From assembly GCA_002348385.1 (NCBI GenBank), contig DEBD01000037.1, forward strand, positions 234,166 to 298,165: DNA of 64,000 bases, read 5' to 3'. The position numbers and the translations under genes are program-made. Positions 1-9,083 of this stretch are shown one piece after another. Each line of letters begins with the position of its first letter. Within the stretch, counting starts at the first letter, position 1. The notes below the pieces were generated by a model. That model saw nothing but the letters and a program-made list of their open reading frames with translations. It searched no databases and had not been told where the DNA came from. This DNA comes from Gammaproteobacteria bacterium UBA2965 (GTDB taxonomy: Bacteria; Pseudomonadota; Gammaproteobacteria; Pseudomonadales; Azotimanducaceae).

Positions 1-2
1 GC

Positions 3-800
3 ATCTCGGACGTGTGGCACATGGGTGGCTGGACTCTGCAGTACGTGCGACTGGCTGCCAATCAAACCCTGAACCTGGACCGGGACCAGGGTCAGGTCTA
101 CATCAAGGTGATTACCGGCACGCTCGCCAACATCCAACGGGAGCCGTTTGCCGGGCCGCGGCAGATCAGGAACACGCGGGTTACCGAAGATCACGTAACG
201 GCCGGCAACGAAGACTCGATCTTTGCGGTATTCACCGAAACCGACCAGGTGGGCGCCAACGTTTCCTCCATGGATGAACTGGTCATCGGCGGCCCCCACC
301 AGGAAGCGTTCCAGTGGCTGACCTTCGAAGACAAGTTCGGCGCCTTTGCGGAGGTGTTCAATGGACTGGATGCGTACATGTCCGGTGGGTTCCACCTGCT
401 GGACGACGACGGCACCGAAGTCACCTACGTAAACCTGTGGACTGCCGGTAAAGGTGCCAACCTCACTACCCACAACCATGCCAACCCACCCAATCCGCTG
501 GCCCCCGCATTTGCCGAGGTGCACTGGGTGTTCAATAACGGTACGGGGCGGGGCGGGATGTATGGAGCCGACGCACCAGACGCACCGCACAGCAACGACT
601 ACCCGATGCAGCGGGGCGACGAGCACGGCTCGTTCTTCCACGTAGAGCCTGAAACGGGCAAACCGCAGCACCTGGACAACGGCGCAGTGGCCTACCCCTG
701 GCACGGCTGGGAGGCCGGCAGAGATGACGAACCCGGGCAGGCATACGATGTGGTTGCCGCATTCGAGACCAACCCGGATTACGTGAGAATCTCCCAGTAG
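3..800 (+). CDS. Cupin-like protein, 5' end cut by window edge
   Basis: The frame is open to the window edge, so the gene probably starts upstream; a GTG at position 12 is possible but has no visible ribosome-binding site. The product is soluble, rich in Asp, Asn and His, with no signal peptide or membrane segment in view. A THNHA stretch followed about 15 residues later by AEVHWVFNNG gives the clustered His/Glu pattern of a metal-binding cupin. It recalls the C-terminal cupin of aldos-2-ulose dehydratase/isomerase-like proteins, but this is from memory of the family and weak. Substrate is unknown. It is convergent with the DUF454 gene that follows. Confidence 0.5.
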   Translation: MSDVWHMGGWTLQYVRLAANQTLNLDRDQGQVYIKVITGTLANIQREPFAGPRQIRNTRVTEDHVTAGNEDSIFAVFTETDQVGANVSSMDELVIGGPHQEAFQWLTFEDKFGAFAEVFNGLDAYMSGGFHLLDDDGTEVTYVNLWTAGKGANLTTHNHANPPNPLAPAFAEVHWVFNNGTGRGGMYGADAPDAPHSNDYPMQRGDEHGSFFHVEPETGKPQHLDNGAVAYPWHGWEAGRDDEPGQAYDVVAAFETNPDYVRISQ

Positions 801-856
801 ACAGCGCCGGACACTCCCACAACGCCAGCAGCTGACGCCTTGCCACAGCGGCTGGC

Positions 857-1255
857 CTAGTGCGCCGCCGAATCACCTTCTTCAGCGGGAGGTTCCGGCC
901 GCGTCCAGAGAAAACAGCCAACTCCCACCAGAATCGCGCTCTGCAACCCGATAATCCAGGTATCGACGCCAATCCACACGCTGAGCGCCACCATCACCAC
1001 CAGGCTCACCGTGCCCATCCACTTCGCGTTACGCGAGATAGCCCGGTGCTCCTGCCAGCGGTGGATGGGCGGACCCAGCCGGTGATGGTCGAGCAGCCAG
1101 TTGTGCAGTCGCTCCGACCCACGCGCGAAGCAGAACGCCGCCAGCAGCAAAAACGGCGTGGTGGGCAGCAGGGGCAAAGGGATGCCGATGACACCCAGAA
1201 CCAGGCTCACGCAGCCAACGGCCATATAGACCCAGCGTCTGGTCGCGCCAACCAT
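857..1255 (-). CDS. DUF454 (YbaN-like) inner-membrane protein
   Basis: A 132-residue membrane protein. The first half holds a long hydrophobic segment ending in PLLPTTPFLLLAAFCFARGS, a signature of the DUF454/YbaN family, followed by the RLHNWLL and GPPIHRWQEH stretches also typical of it. Two further hydrophobic segments lie at about residues 80-115. Length fits the family (about 120-130). The molecular role of DUF454 proteins is not established. The gene begins one base from the stop of the upstream flavin oxidoreductase gene (1257-2264), so the two are almost certainly cotranscribed; no functional link is obvious. Confidence 0.85.
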   Translation of the reverse strand: MVGATRRWVYMAVGCVSLVLGVIGIPLPLLPTTPFLLLAAFCFARGSERLHNWLLDHHRLGPPIHRWQEHRAISRNAKWMGTVSLVVMVALSVWIGVDTWIIGLQSAILVGVGCFLWTRPEPPAEEGDSAAH

Positions 1256-1256
1256 T

Positions 1257-2264
1257 TCAGGCGAGCGCCTCCAGTACGCCCTGCATATCGCGAATCAGCG
1301 CATCCGGCGTTCCATCGCCTACTAGCTGGCTGACCGTAACGCCAGCGGCGCCTTCATCACGCAACTCGTTGAGTCGGCCAATAACTTCATCCGCATCCCC
1401 CACCACAGCGCGGGTTCGAGCCACCCATAGTGCGGCTTCGTCGCTGACCAGACGGTCCAACTCCCGCGCCGCCTGCTCGGCGTCGCGCCAGTGGCCCACG
1501 TCGCCCTTCGCGCCGGCCCTGTGCTCAGGCACCTCGATGGCGACACCCGCCTGGTCAAACACCTCACGGCCCTCAAGTTGGGCGAGACGCAGCGCCACCG
1601 GTTTAAGCAGCCGGCTGGTGGCTTCCACGTCGTCGGTGATTGCGCACATGGCGTAGACGAACAACGGAGGCGGCGCCCTACCCGAGGCTCGTGCCCCTGC
1701 CGCCACCATGGCAAGCTTTTCAGATAACCGACCCGGAGTAACGATGCCAGCGTCTGCCATGCGACCCACTCCATGGAGCATTTTCGGACCCGAGGCGGCG
1801 ACAAAGATTGGTACGTCTACATCCGCATCGTGCAGCGATGCCTCAAAATCACCATATTTGACCGACTTGCCTTTTAATAGGCGTTGCAGCGCTAACACTT
1901 CAGCCTCGACCCGACTGGCAGAAGCAGGATGCATTCCATCGTAGCCCACCGCACTGTCGCCGGACCCATATCCCAAGATGAAGCGGCCCGGGGCCGCCTC
2001 TGCTAGCGCGCGTGCGGCACTGGCTGTAACGGTTGGATGCCGGCTTATCGGGTTGGTTACGGTAGGACCGATCTCTATAGAATCAGTGGACACAGCCACT
2101 GCACCCAGATTACTCCAGACTTCGCGGTAATTTAGCGGAGAATCCGGAAACCACGCACCCGAAAACCCGGATTGCTCCGCCAGCTGCACCGTGGCAACCA
2201 CATCCCGGAGCGGTCGGGTCGGTGGAACCCTGATGCACACCCGAAACGCCGATGTTGGCCGCAT
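1257..2264 (-). CDS. LLM-class (luciferase-like) flavin-dependent oxidoreductase
   Basis: 335 residues with the luciferase-like monooxygenase TIM-barrel pattern: an N-terminal RVPPTRPLRDVVATVQLAEQ helix, GAWFPDSP, EIGPTVTNPISRHPTVTA and FILGYGSGDSAV. This arrangement is typical of F420- or FMN-dependent reductases related to methylene-tetrahydromethanopterin reductase. The substrate cannot be read from the sequence. The ATG at 2264 gives the full barrel start. It is followed with no gap by the DUF454 gene. A perfect 16-bp palindrome lies 140 bp upstream (2404-2419) and may control it. Whether it uses F420 or FMN is open. Confidence 0.85.
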   Translation of the reverse strand: MRPTSAFRVCIRVPPTRPLRDVVATVQLAEQSGFSGAWFPDSPLNYREVWSNLGAVAVSTDSIEIGPTVTNPISRHPTVTASAARALAEAAPGRFILGYGSGDSAVGYDGMHPASASRVEAEVLALQRLLKGKSVKYGDFEASLHDADVDVPIFVAASGPKMLHGVGRMADAGIVTPGRLSEKLAMVAAGARASGRAPPPLFVYAMCAITDDVEATSRLLKPVALRLAQLEGREVFDQAGVAIEVPEHRAGAKGDVGHWRDAEQAARELDRLVSDEAALWVARTRAVVGDADEVIGRLNELRDEGAAGVTVSQLVGDGTPDALIRDMQGVLEALA

Positions 2265-2403
2265 ACCTCACGTCCCTCGCAACCGCAAAGGACATAATAG
2301 CGCAACGGCCACCTTGCGCTGTGTTCAGAGAGTTCGGGAAAATTCAACGCTCAAAGCGCTTTATTGCATTGCAGGCATTGCCAGCAAAAAGACCAACGGC
2401 TAT

Positions 2404-2419
2404 GCCATGTATACATGGC
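2404..2419. promoter_or_regulatory. Perfect 16-bp palindrome, candidate operator
   Basis: Within the 275-bp gap between the aldehyde dehydrogenase stop and the flavin-oxidoreductase start, GCCATGTA is followed directly by TACATGGC. The dyad is perfect over 16 bp. It lies upstream of the minus-strand oxidoreductase gene, where a repressor site would be expected. A partly similar CCATGG-containing stretch follows at about 2424-2437. Assignment as an operator is inference; no regulator gene is adjacent. Confidence 0.4.
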
Positions 2420-2539
2420 GCACCATGCAACCATGGCAACATCCATCAACGCGGGTCGGTGAGTTTAATCGATCGGAAAAGTCCGGAGACGCCCGCCGCG
2501 CGTTATAAGCACGCATGACGGAGCGTCTCCTATCCGGGT

Positions 2540-3958
2540 TTACATCTGGATCGCTTTGAGCTCCACGAATTCCGCAATGCCGTGAGGGCCAAGTTCGCGG
2601 CCATTCCCAGATTGTTTGTACCCACCAAATGGTGCGGCGACATTGAACGCACCACCATTTACGGACACCTGACCCGTACGAATCTGCCGGGCCGCTGCTT
2701 TCCCTCGCTCCGGGTCAGCGGCAAACACGGCCCCAGACAGACCAAACACGGAATCGTTGGCTATCTCTATAGCCTCTTCTTCGGTGTCATAGGGTATGAC
2801 GCACAGCACCGGTCCAAAGATTTCTTCCTGCGCAATCGCCATATCGCTGGTGACATCGGCAAATACCGTCGGCTTGACGAAGAAGCCTACGTTACGACCC
2901 TCAGGCATTTCCGGACCACCGGTAACCAGAGTGGCGCCTTCTTCCACGCCCTTGCGGATGTAGTCCGTGACGGTTTCCTGCTGCGCGCGCGAGGACACCG
3001 GTCCCATGACCACGCCTTCTTCGAAGGCACCTCCAACAACCACGGATTCCGCGGCAGCTTTGGCAGCGGCAACCGCCTCAGCCTGGCCGCTACGCGGAAC
3101 GATCAAGCGGCTGAGCGCGGCACACACCTGACCACTGTTGCCGCAGATCCCGCCCCCAGCACGAGCCCCGACCTCAGCCATATCGGCGTCTTCCAGAGCA
3201 ACCATCGCAGACTTGCCACCTAACTCCTGAGCCACGCGCTTAACCGTCCCCGCGGCCAACTCTGCCACGCGCACGCCGGCTTCCGTTGAGCCAGTAATCG
3301 ACACCATGTCGACATCAGGGTGGATACACATAGCTTCACCAACGGTGCGGCCCGGGCCGGTAACCAAATTGAATACACCAGCGGGCAACCCAATTTCATC
3401 GAGCAGTTCGGCAAGGTAGTAGGCCGTCAGCGGCGTGTCTGAGCTCGGCTTAACGACTACCGTACAGCCAGCAGCCAGAGCAGGAGACAGCTTGGCGAGA
3501 ATTTGATGTAGAGGAAAATTCCACGGGGTAATAAATGCACAAACACCAATGGGCTCTTTGACGACGATCGAATTGCCGATCTCCTCTTCTTTTTCCATCT
3601 CGAAGGGCAGATCTATGTACGAACTAGTCACCCCTATACCCAGCCCCCCATGCATACCAATGCTCGTCTGCAATGGAGTACCGAGCTCTGTCGCACATAA
3701 CTCGCCAATTTTCGCCGCGTTTTCGGTGACCTTCTCGCTCAACATCTTGATGAAGTTGGAGCGTTCTTGCGCTGAGGTCTGCGACCATGTCGCAAAAGCC
3801 GCTTTGGCTGCCGCAACAGCATCATCCACATCGCCGCCATTGCCAGCCGGGACTACTCCACAGACCTGTTCTGTAGAGGGATCGATAACCTCGATTTTGT
3901 CGGTTCCTTTGGGCGCTACCCAAGCACCATTAATGTATAACTTCTCGTGTACCTGCAT
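2540..3958 (-). CDS. NAD(P)-dependent aldehyde dehydrogenase
   Basis: 472 residues, the normal length for the ALDH superfamily. The structural Asn of PWNFPL is N147, the general base is E245 in QELGGKS, and the nucleophile is C279 in NSGQVCAA. The C-terminal EEIFGPVL and PFGGYKQSGNGRE motifs are also present. It oxidises an aldehyde to the acid (or semialdehyde to diacid); the specific substrate is unknown. An AGGAGG ribosome-binding site precedes the ATG by a few bases. It stands alone on the minus strand, with gaps of more than 250 bp on both sides, so it probably has its own promoter. Confidence 0.93.
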   Translation of the reverse strand: MQVHEKLYINGAWVAPKGTDKIEVIDPSTEQVCGVVPAGNGGDVDDAVAAAKAAFATWSQTSAQERSNFIKMLSEKVTENAAKIGELCATELGTPLQTSIGMHGGLGIGVTSSYIDLPFEMEKEEEIGNSIVVKEPIGVCAFITPWNFPLHQILAKLSPALAAGCTVVVKPSSDTPLTAYYLAELLDEIGLPAGVFNLVTGPGRTVGEAMCIHPDVDMVSITGSTEAGVRVAELAAGTVKRVAQELGGKSAMVALEDADMAEVGARAGGGICGNSGQVCAALSRLIVPRSGQAEAVAAAKAAAESVVVGGAFEEGVVMGPVSSRAQQETVTDYIRKGVEEGATLVTGGPEMPEGRNVGFFVKPTVFADVTSDMAIAQEEIFGPVLCVIPYDTEEEAIEIANDSVFGLSGAVFAADPERGKAAARQIRTGQVSVNGGAFNVAAPFGGYKQSGNGRELGPHGIAEFVELKAIQM

Positions 3959-4220
3959 GATTCCTCCTAATTCTTCTTAATTCGACCCAGACAGCGAACG
4001 TTACCGCTGTGCGCCACACATTGACAAGGCCCTTTCACCGATGAACCCGCCGGGGCCAGTGCAGCTTGCTGTTGGTAGTAGGAGGCCATGCCAATCCCAA
4101 ACGCAAACGCATCATAGCGACGTCAGCCCGCCTATACGCAAAAACCGAGCTGCCAACGCAGCAGACCCAACCGCCGCTATACGCCATGGCCCGCTGCAAT
4201 CGGGGAAACAGCAACTGCTT

Positions 4221-5093
4221 TCATCGGTAATCCGGTTTAAACGTCACATGTCCATCCAACTGCTCATCAGGCTCCAGCACAAAGACACCATGGCCCGCCG
4301 TCCGCCGACTGAGCATATTAAAAGCATCGGTAACATTGCTCACTGGCTCCAAGCAGAAGAAGTCCTCACCCCTGGGCACGTAGATCACCAGGTGGCCGAA
4401 AATCCCGCTGGCGCTCAGGGACATGGACGCATCCCATTCCGGCCATCGAACCACTAGATTTCCGACCCAGTCAGTGAACACATTATCGATCACCTGCCGG
4501 TTCAAGCGCACACCCCGAGCAAACTCTAGCCCATCAGGCAGGGGTATCCGACGCGTGGGCATCGAGCGCTCATCGGTCTCCCACATTTCGCCCACACCGG
4601 CTAGCACTTCCACCCCGTTCGTGCGCGCAAAGTATGGATGCATCCCCAACCCTGCGGGCATGGGCTCGTGCGACAGATTGATAAGCACCATCTCCACCTT
4701 CAGAACGCCGTCAGATAGAACGAAGCGCTGCTCTGCCCGATAGGCCCAGGGCCAGTCCCCGCCCGATGGGTAGTCAAAGCTCAGCCGCGCTTGGGTATCA
4801 TCGCAATACTCCAGCGTCCATGGGTTCTGCCAGCCGTGTCCATGGATCGCGTGGGGTTCGGGCGGCAAATTGGGCGACAAGGCTACATCCCGGCCGGCAA
4901 AGGTAAATCGACCCTCATCGATACGGCTACAAAAAGGTACCAAGGGAAAAGCAGCCAGCTGCTCCCCCCTTGCCGGCAACAGCCAATGCAGCTCCCGATC
5001 TCTTAAGCGGGTGCAATAGCCCACCATAGCCCCACCTCTTTGAGGGCTCAGGCTAACCTGGGTATTGCCATCACGCAGGATCAACAGCTCCAT
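4221..5093 (-). CDS. Aldose 1-epimerase family protein
   Basis: 290 residues with the galactose-mutarotase fold signatures: PLVPFCSRID near residue 50, the HAIHGHGWQNPW stretch near 80-95 (conserved catalytic-site His) and the GMHPYFAR motif near 150. These residues catalyse ring opening and anomer exchange of aldoses. Residue VIYVPRGEDFFCLEP near the C-terminus fits the family's last strands and the general-base Glu. No signal peptide, so cytoplasmic. It stands alone between an aldehyde dehydrogenase and a divergent reductase, which does not indicate the sugar. Some family members act on phosphosugars, which cannot be excluded. Confidence 0.88.
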   Translation of the reverse strand: MELLILRDGNTQVSLSPQRGGAMVGYCTRLRDRELHWLLPARGEQLAAFPLVPFCSRIDEGRFTFAGRDVALSPNLPPEPHAIHGHGWQNPWTLEYCDDTQARLSFDYPSGGDWPWAYRAEQRFVLSDGVLKVEMVLINLSHEPMPAGLGMHPYFARTNGVEVLAGVGEMWETDERSMPTRRIPLPDGLEFARGVRLNRQVIDNVFTDWVGNLVVRWPEWDASMSLSASGIFGHLVIYVPRGEDFFCLEPVSNVTDAFNMLSRRTAGHGVFVLEPDEQLDGHVTFKPDYR

Positions 5094-5173
5094 GACTACA
5101 TTATGGAGGTTGGTTTCCCGTGCGGGCCAGCCCCGCTAGACTGGCCAGCAGACCCAAGAACAACGAGTTTCGC

Positions 5174-6175
5174 ATGCCCAACAACCTGCAGGTTCTAATC
5201 GACAAATTGCCCACGGACAAGCTCACCGCCGACACGTACCGGCTAGCAGAGGCACCCGCCCCCGTGCCCGAAGACGGTGAGGTGCTGGTGAAAACTACCT
5301 CGTTCGCCATCACCGCGGGCACGCGTGCCGGCCTGCAAGGGAGCGCCAGTTACGCGGGCGCCCCCAGAACAGGGGTGGTAATGAATGGCACGGGGGTCGG
5401 AGAAGTAGCCGCGAGCAATCACCCGGACTTCGCCGTGGGGGATGCGGTATCAGCACCCACCGGCTGGCAAATCTATTCCACCCATGCCGGGGCAGCGCTC
5501 ACCAGGATCCCGCCAGATCATGAACCCGTGGACTATCTGGGACCGTTGGGCGTGAACGGACTCACCGCGTATTTCGGTCTGTTCGAAGTGGGCCGGCCCA
5601 TTCCCGATAACACGGTGATGATTTCCGCGGCCGCCGGTTCCGTGGGCCACATGGCAGGTCAGATGGCCCAACAGGTGCCTACACGGATAGTAGGGGTCTG
5701 CGGTAGTGACGCGAAGGCGCGCACGCTAATCGATCGCCTCGGTTTCGATTCCGTGGTGAACTACCGCGAGGACAATTTTCGCCAGGCCCTAAAAGAGGCC
5801 ACGCCGAATGGTGTAGACGTTTACTTCGACAACACCGGGGGAGACATATTGGGCTCAGCTTTGCGTCGCCTGAATGCAGGCGGGCGTATCGCCTGTTGTG
5901 GAGTGGTTTCGCAATACGACACCTCCAAACCCGAGCCGGGACCACGAGGGATCCCCGGCTTGCTAATCAACAAGCGGATCAGCATGACCGGTTTCCTGGT
6001 GTTCGATTTCGCCCATCAATATGAGGACGCTCGCAGGCAGATCGCGCAGTGGCTGGCCGATGGGACACTCAAGCATCTCACCGACGATGTTAACGGCCTG
6101 GAAGCTGCACCCCAGGCTTTCGTCGACTTGCTTGCAGGAGGCAACGTGGGCACCCGGGTGGTCCACATCAACTAG
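5174..6175 (+). CDS. MDR-type NADP-dependent alkenal/quinone reductase
   Basis: A zinc-free medium-chain dehydrogenase/reductase. The N-terminal GroES-like domain (LPEDGEVLVKTTSFAIT-like start) is followed by the Rossmann domain with AAAGSVGHMAGQMA, and by FDNTGGDILGSALRRLNAGGRIACCG, typical of the prostaglandin reductase/CurA-type enone reductases. It likely reduces the C=C bond of an alpha,beta-unsaturated carbonyl with NADPH. I chose ATG 5174 because it matches family N-termini; an in-frame GTG at 5120 is preceded by GGAGGT and would add 18 residues. It is divergent from the aldose epimerase gene and convergent with the acyl-CoA synthetase gene. Confidence 0.88.
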   Translation: MPNNLQVLIDKLPTDKLTADTYRLAEAPAPVPEDGEVLVKTTSFAITAGTRAGLQGSASYAGAPRTGVVMNGTGVGEVAASNHPDFAVGDAVSAPTGWQIYSTHAGAALTRIPPDHEPVDYLGPLGVNGLTAYFGLFEVGRPIPDNTVMISAAAGSVGHMAGQMAQQVPTRIVGVCGSDAKARTLIDRLGFDSVVNYREDNFRQALKEATPNGVDVYFDNTGGDILGSALRRLNAGGRIACCGVVSQYDTSKPEPGPRGIPGLLINKRISMTGFLVFDFAHQYEDARRQIAQWLADGTLKHLTDDVNGLEAAPQAFVDLLAGGNVGTRVVHIN

Positions 6176-6203
6176 GCTACGCAGCGAAACTGCGAGCATA
6201 GCC
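6175..6203. terminator. Possible bidirectional terminator hairpin
   Basis: Immediately at the stop of the reductase gene, GGCTA and CGCAG pair with CTGCG and TAGCC around a CGAAA loop, with a four-base AGCA bulge. It sits between convergent genes, where a shared terminator is expected, but there is no U-tract on either strand. Confidence 0.3.
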
Positions 6204-6249
6204 GGAGAAAGCGACAAGGAAGGCACAGCATGCGCAACGCGCTCGCTAA

Positions 6250-8040
6250 TCAGACAGCCGCAAAAGCAGCGTCAATCTCCGCCTGATATTTCTCCATGAC
6301 CTTGGCACGCTTGATCTTCAGCGTCGGCGTCAGCAGACCATTGTCGGTGGTGAATTCCTCATCCACCACAACCACGGCTTTGGGTTTCTCAAAGCCTTTG
6401 AAGTCCGCAGCCAAGCGTTCTACTTCCGAAGATATGAGACTGTGCACATCCGGACTCTCACTGGCCCTGCCAACTTCACGCCCATGGTCCTGCGCCCACT
6501 CCGCAAGCGCCTCCTCTGCAGGCACCACCAGCACCATGTTGAACGGCCTGTTAGTCCCTTCAAGCATCACGTGGGCAATGTACGGTGAGAGCTTCAGGCG
6601 CTCTTCCAGCGGCGCCGGCATCACATAGCGGCCATTCTCCAGCTTGTACTGCTCCTTGATACGGCCACCGATGTAGAGATAACCATCATCGTCCAGCCAC
6701 CCCGTGTCTCCCGTACGCAGCCCACCACGATCGGTAAACACGTTGGCCTGTTCCTCAGGGCGATTGTGATAGCCCTGCATCACGTTGGGCCCGCGCACGA
6801 TGATCTCCCCCTGATCCAGCGCTTCGGTGGCAGCAGCATCGATCTCCACGGTCACCCCTGGGATCGGCTTACCGACGCTACCCAGCTTGCGGTGACCAGG
6901 GTAATTGGTGGACACGATGGGGCTGGTCTCGGACAGGCCGTAGCCTTCGTAGACCATTATGCCCAGGGCGTCGATAAAGCTCGCCACCTCCGGTGAGAGC
7001 GCCGCGCTGCCACTCAGAGCGTAACGAAGGCGGCCGCCGAAGCGTGCCCGCACCTTGTTGAAAACCAGCTTGTCCGAAATGGCGAAAGCCAACCGATCCC
7101 CCAGACTCAACGGATCGCCGCTCACTTGCCGCTCCGCGGCGGCGATGCCTCGGTTCACGAGGTTTTGGACCACCTGGGGACGCTCGCGAATCTGCGCCGT
7201 CACCGCGTCGTAAATTCGATTGAAGATACGCGGCACGGCAAGCAGCACCGTGGGCTGCACATGAGGAAGGTTCTCCACCAGATTGGGGACCTCGTCGTTC
7301 AGGCCCATGGCCACGCCCAGACTCGCCAGCAGGTGCAGCTCGCAGGTCTGCCCGAAGGAATGCGCCCAGGGCAGAAACGACAACGAACGGTCGTCTCCAC
7401 TCAAGGGCAACAGCGGCTGAACCGCATTGATGTTGGAGACGATATTGCCGTGGGATAGCTTGACCCCTTTCGGGTCTCCGGTGGTCCCTGATGTATAGAT
7501 GAAACCGGCCAGCTCCTCGGGAGCGGGGAACTCCGGAGCAACCGGCGTACCGGCACTGGACAGGAACGACTGCCAGGACTGCGGGTGGTCAGAGGGCAGG
7601 TCGAAGCACACCACGTGCTCCAGCGCCGGGCAGCCATCCACTTGCCCGGCCAACCCACGCAGTGACTCAAAAATCTCGGCGCTGGCGCAGAAAACCAGCT
7701 GGGCGCTGCAATCGTTAAGAATGAAGCGCCACTCCTTCACCCCCTGGGCTTGATACATGGGCACATAACACGCGCGCCGACCGTATGTCGCGTATGCGGC
7801 GGCCGCCCACTCGGGACGGTTGTCCGCCACCACGGCTACCACCCCACCCGCGCCGATCCCGTGCCCGGCCAGTGCCGCCCGACAAGCATCCACGTCGCCA
7901 GCAAGGTCGCCGTAAGTCATCCAGCGCCATCCATCAGGCTCTTTGACACCGAACAGTTGCCGCTCGGAATAGGCCTCGCTGCTGCGCTGCCACAACTCTG
8001 CCAGGTTCCCGTAGCCGTCTGCGCGGTCTGTTTCGCTCAT
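6250..8040 (-). CDS. Long-chain acyl-CoA synthetase (AMP-binding)
   Basis: 596 residues, typical of FadD15-type long-chain fatty-acid CoA ligases. The ATP-binding P-loop FIYTSGTTGDPKGVK is near residue 175, YEGYGLSETSPIVS near 370, and RTGDTGWLDDDGYLYIGGR near 440, followed by KEQYKLENGRYVMP, the domain-hinge region. It activates fatty or other hydrophobic acids to acyl-CoA using ATP. AGGAGATAGAGG precedes its ATG. The thioesterase gene ends 10 bp upstream, so the two form an operon that both makes and hydrolyses acyl-CoAs. The C-terminal DEEFTTDNGLLTPTLKIKR contains the conserved catalytic Lys region. Confidence 0.93.
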   Translation of the reverse strand: MSETDRADGYGNLAELWQRSSEAYSERQLFGVKEPDGWRWMTYGDLAGDVDACRAALAGHGIGAGGVVAVVADNRPEWAAAAYATYGRRACYVPMYQAQGVKEWRFILNDCSAQLVFCASAEIFESLRGLAGQVDGCPALEHVVCFDLPSDHPQSWQSFLSSAGTPVAPEFPAPEELAGFIYTSGTTGDPKGVKLSHGNIVSNINAVQPLLPLSGDDRSLSFLPWAHSFGQTCELHLLASLGVAMGLNDEVPNLVENLPHVQPTVLLAVPRIFNRIYDAVTAQIRERPQVVQNLVNRGIAAAERQVSGDPLSLGDRLAFAISDKLVFNKVRARFGGRLRYALSGSAALSPEVASFIDALGIMVYEGYGLSETSPIVSTNYPGHRKLGSVGKPIPGVTVEIDAAATEALDQGEIIVRGPNVMQGYHNRPEEQANVFTDRGGLRTGDTGWLDDDGYLYIGGRIKEQYKLENGRYVMPAPLEERLKLSPYIAHVMLEGTNRPFNMVLVVPAEEALAEWAQDHGREVGRASESPDVHSLISSEVERLAADFKGFEKPKAVVVVDEEFTTDNGLLTPTLKIKRAKVMEKYQAEIDAAFAAV

Positions 8041-8050
8041 CCTCTATCTC

Positions 8051-8971
8051 CTATATCAACCCCGGGTGGCTGCGTGCCAGCAGCTCCTGGCGCATGGCCG
8101 GCGGGAAGTCGCACGCGCGACGTGCAACCAGGTCGAGTCCGATTCCCACCTCATCCAGCACAGCCAGCAGCCTGCCCGACGCGGCATCGAAGCTCCAATG
8201 CCGGAAACGCATGATTTTGCGACCGACATCGGCGATGGCGGTGTAGGTCTGCACCGCCTCCCCGGTGCGCGGCACGTCAACGAGCAGATGGCGCGCTTCC
8301 AGGGTGGCTATGGACACGTTGTCGTGGGAAAACCAGCCCTCCTCGGCCTCTTCATGGTTCGCCTCGCGTTTGGGCGGAGTGTCGGCAAAGGCCAGCCAGG
8401 GTGCGCCAGCGAGGTCCATCCAGCCGTCGGCGGTGCTCAATGCAGGCGTCACCTCATAACCCTCAAAGCGTGCCTCGATATTGTGCGCCGCCATATCGGC
8501 GGTTGTGAGATCACGCCGCACGGAATCCTGCGGCAGGCTGCGCGGCTCGCCGTGGGCGGGCCGCTCGGTAAGCAGCGTGTGCGCTCCAGCAACGACAGCC
8601 TCGGGAAAAGCAATAGGCGCAAGATCCCCGGCGGCCACCAGGCATGCCTCTTTGCAGAACGTAGCCGCCAGGTCCCCGGAATTGATGTTGTACAGTTCCA
8701 GGTACGCCCGAATGCATTCGGGTTGCGCCGACAGCACGCCGCCCCGCACGGCAATGGGCGCGTCCAGGTGCTGCTCGCGACGAAATCGGGTGTGACAGTC
8801 CGGCTGCAGCAGCCGGGCTCCCAGCCCATCCAGCGCATCGGCATCCAGGCCGGCATCTGCCAGCAAGGCGTGCATAGCCGCTGCGGCGTGGCGGGCGTAT
8901 ACACGCACATTCATATGGCCCAGATCGTCGATATCGGCAGATTGGACCCGCGCGCGATGGTACGTGTGCAT
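8051..8971 (-). CDS. Double hot-dog acyl-CoA thioesterase-like protein
   Basis: 306 residues from the chosen ATG; a start 21 codons upstream would add a non-family hydrophobic stretch. The first half begins ARVQSADIDDLGHMNVRVYARH, the DxxxHxN signature of 4-hydroxybenzoyl-CoA thioesterase-type hot-dog folds. The second half, with EGWFSHDNVSIATLEARHLLVDVP and RFRHWSFDAASGRLLAVLDEV, looks like a second hot-dog domain. It probably hydrolyses acyl-CoA thioesters in the cytoplasm. It lies 10 bp upstream of the acyl-CoA synthetase on the same strand. Chain-length preference cannot be inferred. Confidence 0.8.
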   Translation of the reverse strand: MHTYHRARVQSADIDDLGHMNVRVYARHAAAAMHALLADAGLDADALDGLGARLLQPDCHTRFRREQHLDAPIAVRGGVLSAQPECIRAYLELYNINSGDLAATFCKEACLVAAGDLAPIAFPEAVVAGAHTLLTERPAHGEPRSLPQDSVRRDLTTADMAAHNIEARFEGYEVTPALSTADGWMDLAGAPWLAFADTPPKREANHEEAEEGWFSHDNVSIATLEARHLLVDVPRTGEAVQTYTAIADVGRKIMRFRHWSFDAASGRLLAVLDEVGIGLDLVARRACDFPPAMRQELLARSHPGLI

Positions 8972-9083
8972 GGCCCAAGCGTTGCATGCAGAGCCACCAA
9001 ATAGCAAGAATTCGGCCGCCGATGAAGGTAGCATTAGCGTTCCAGGACGCCTTACAACAACACGAAAAGGGAAGGAATCTGCT

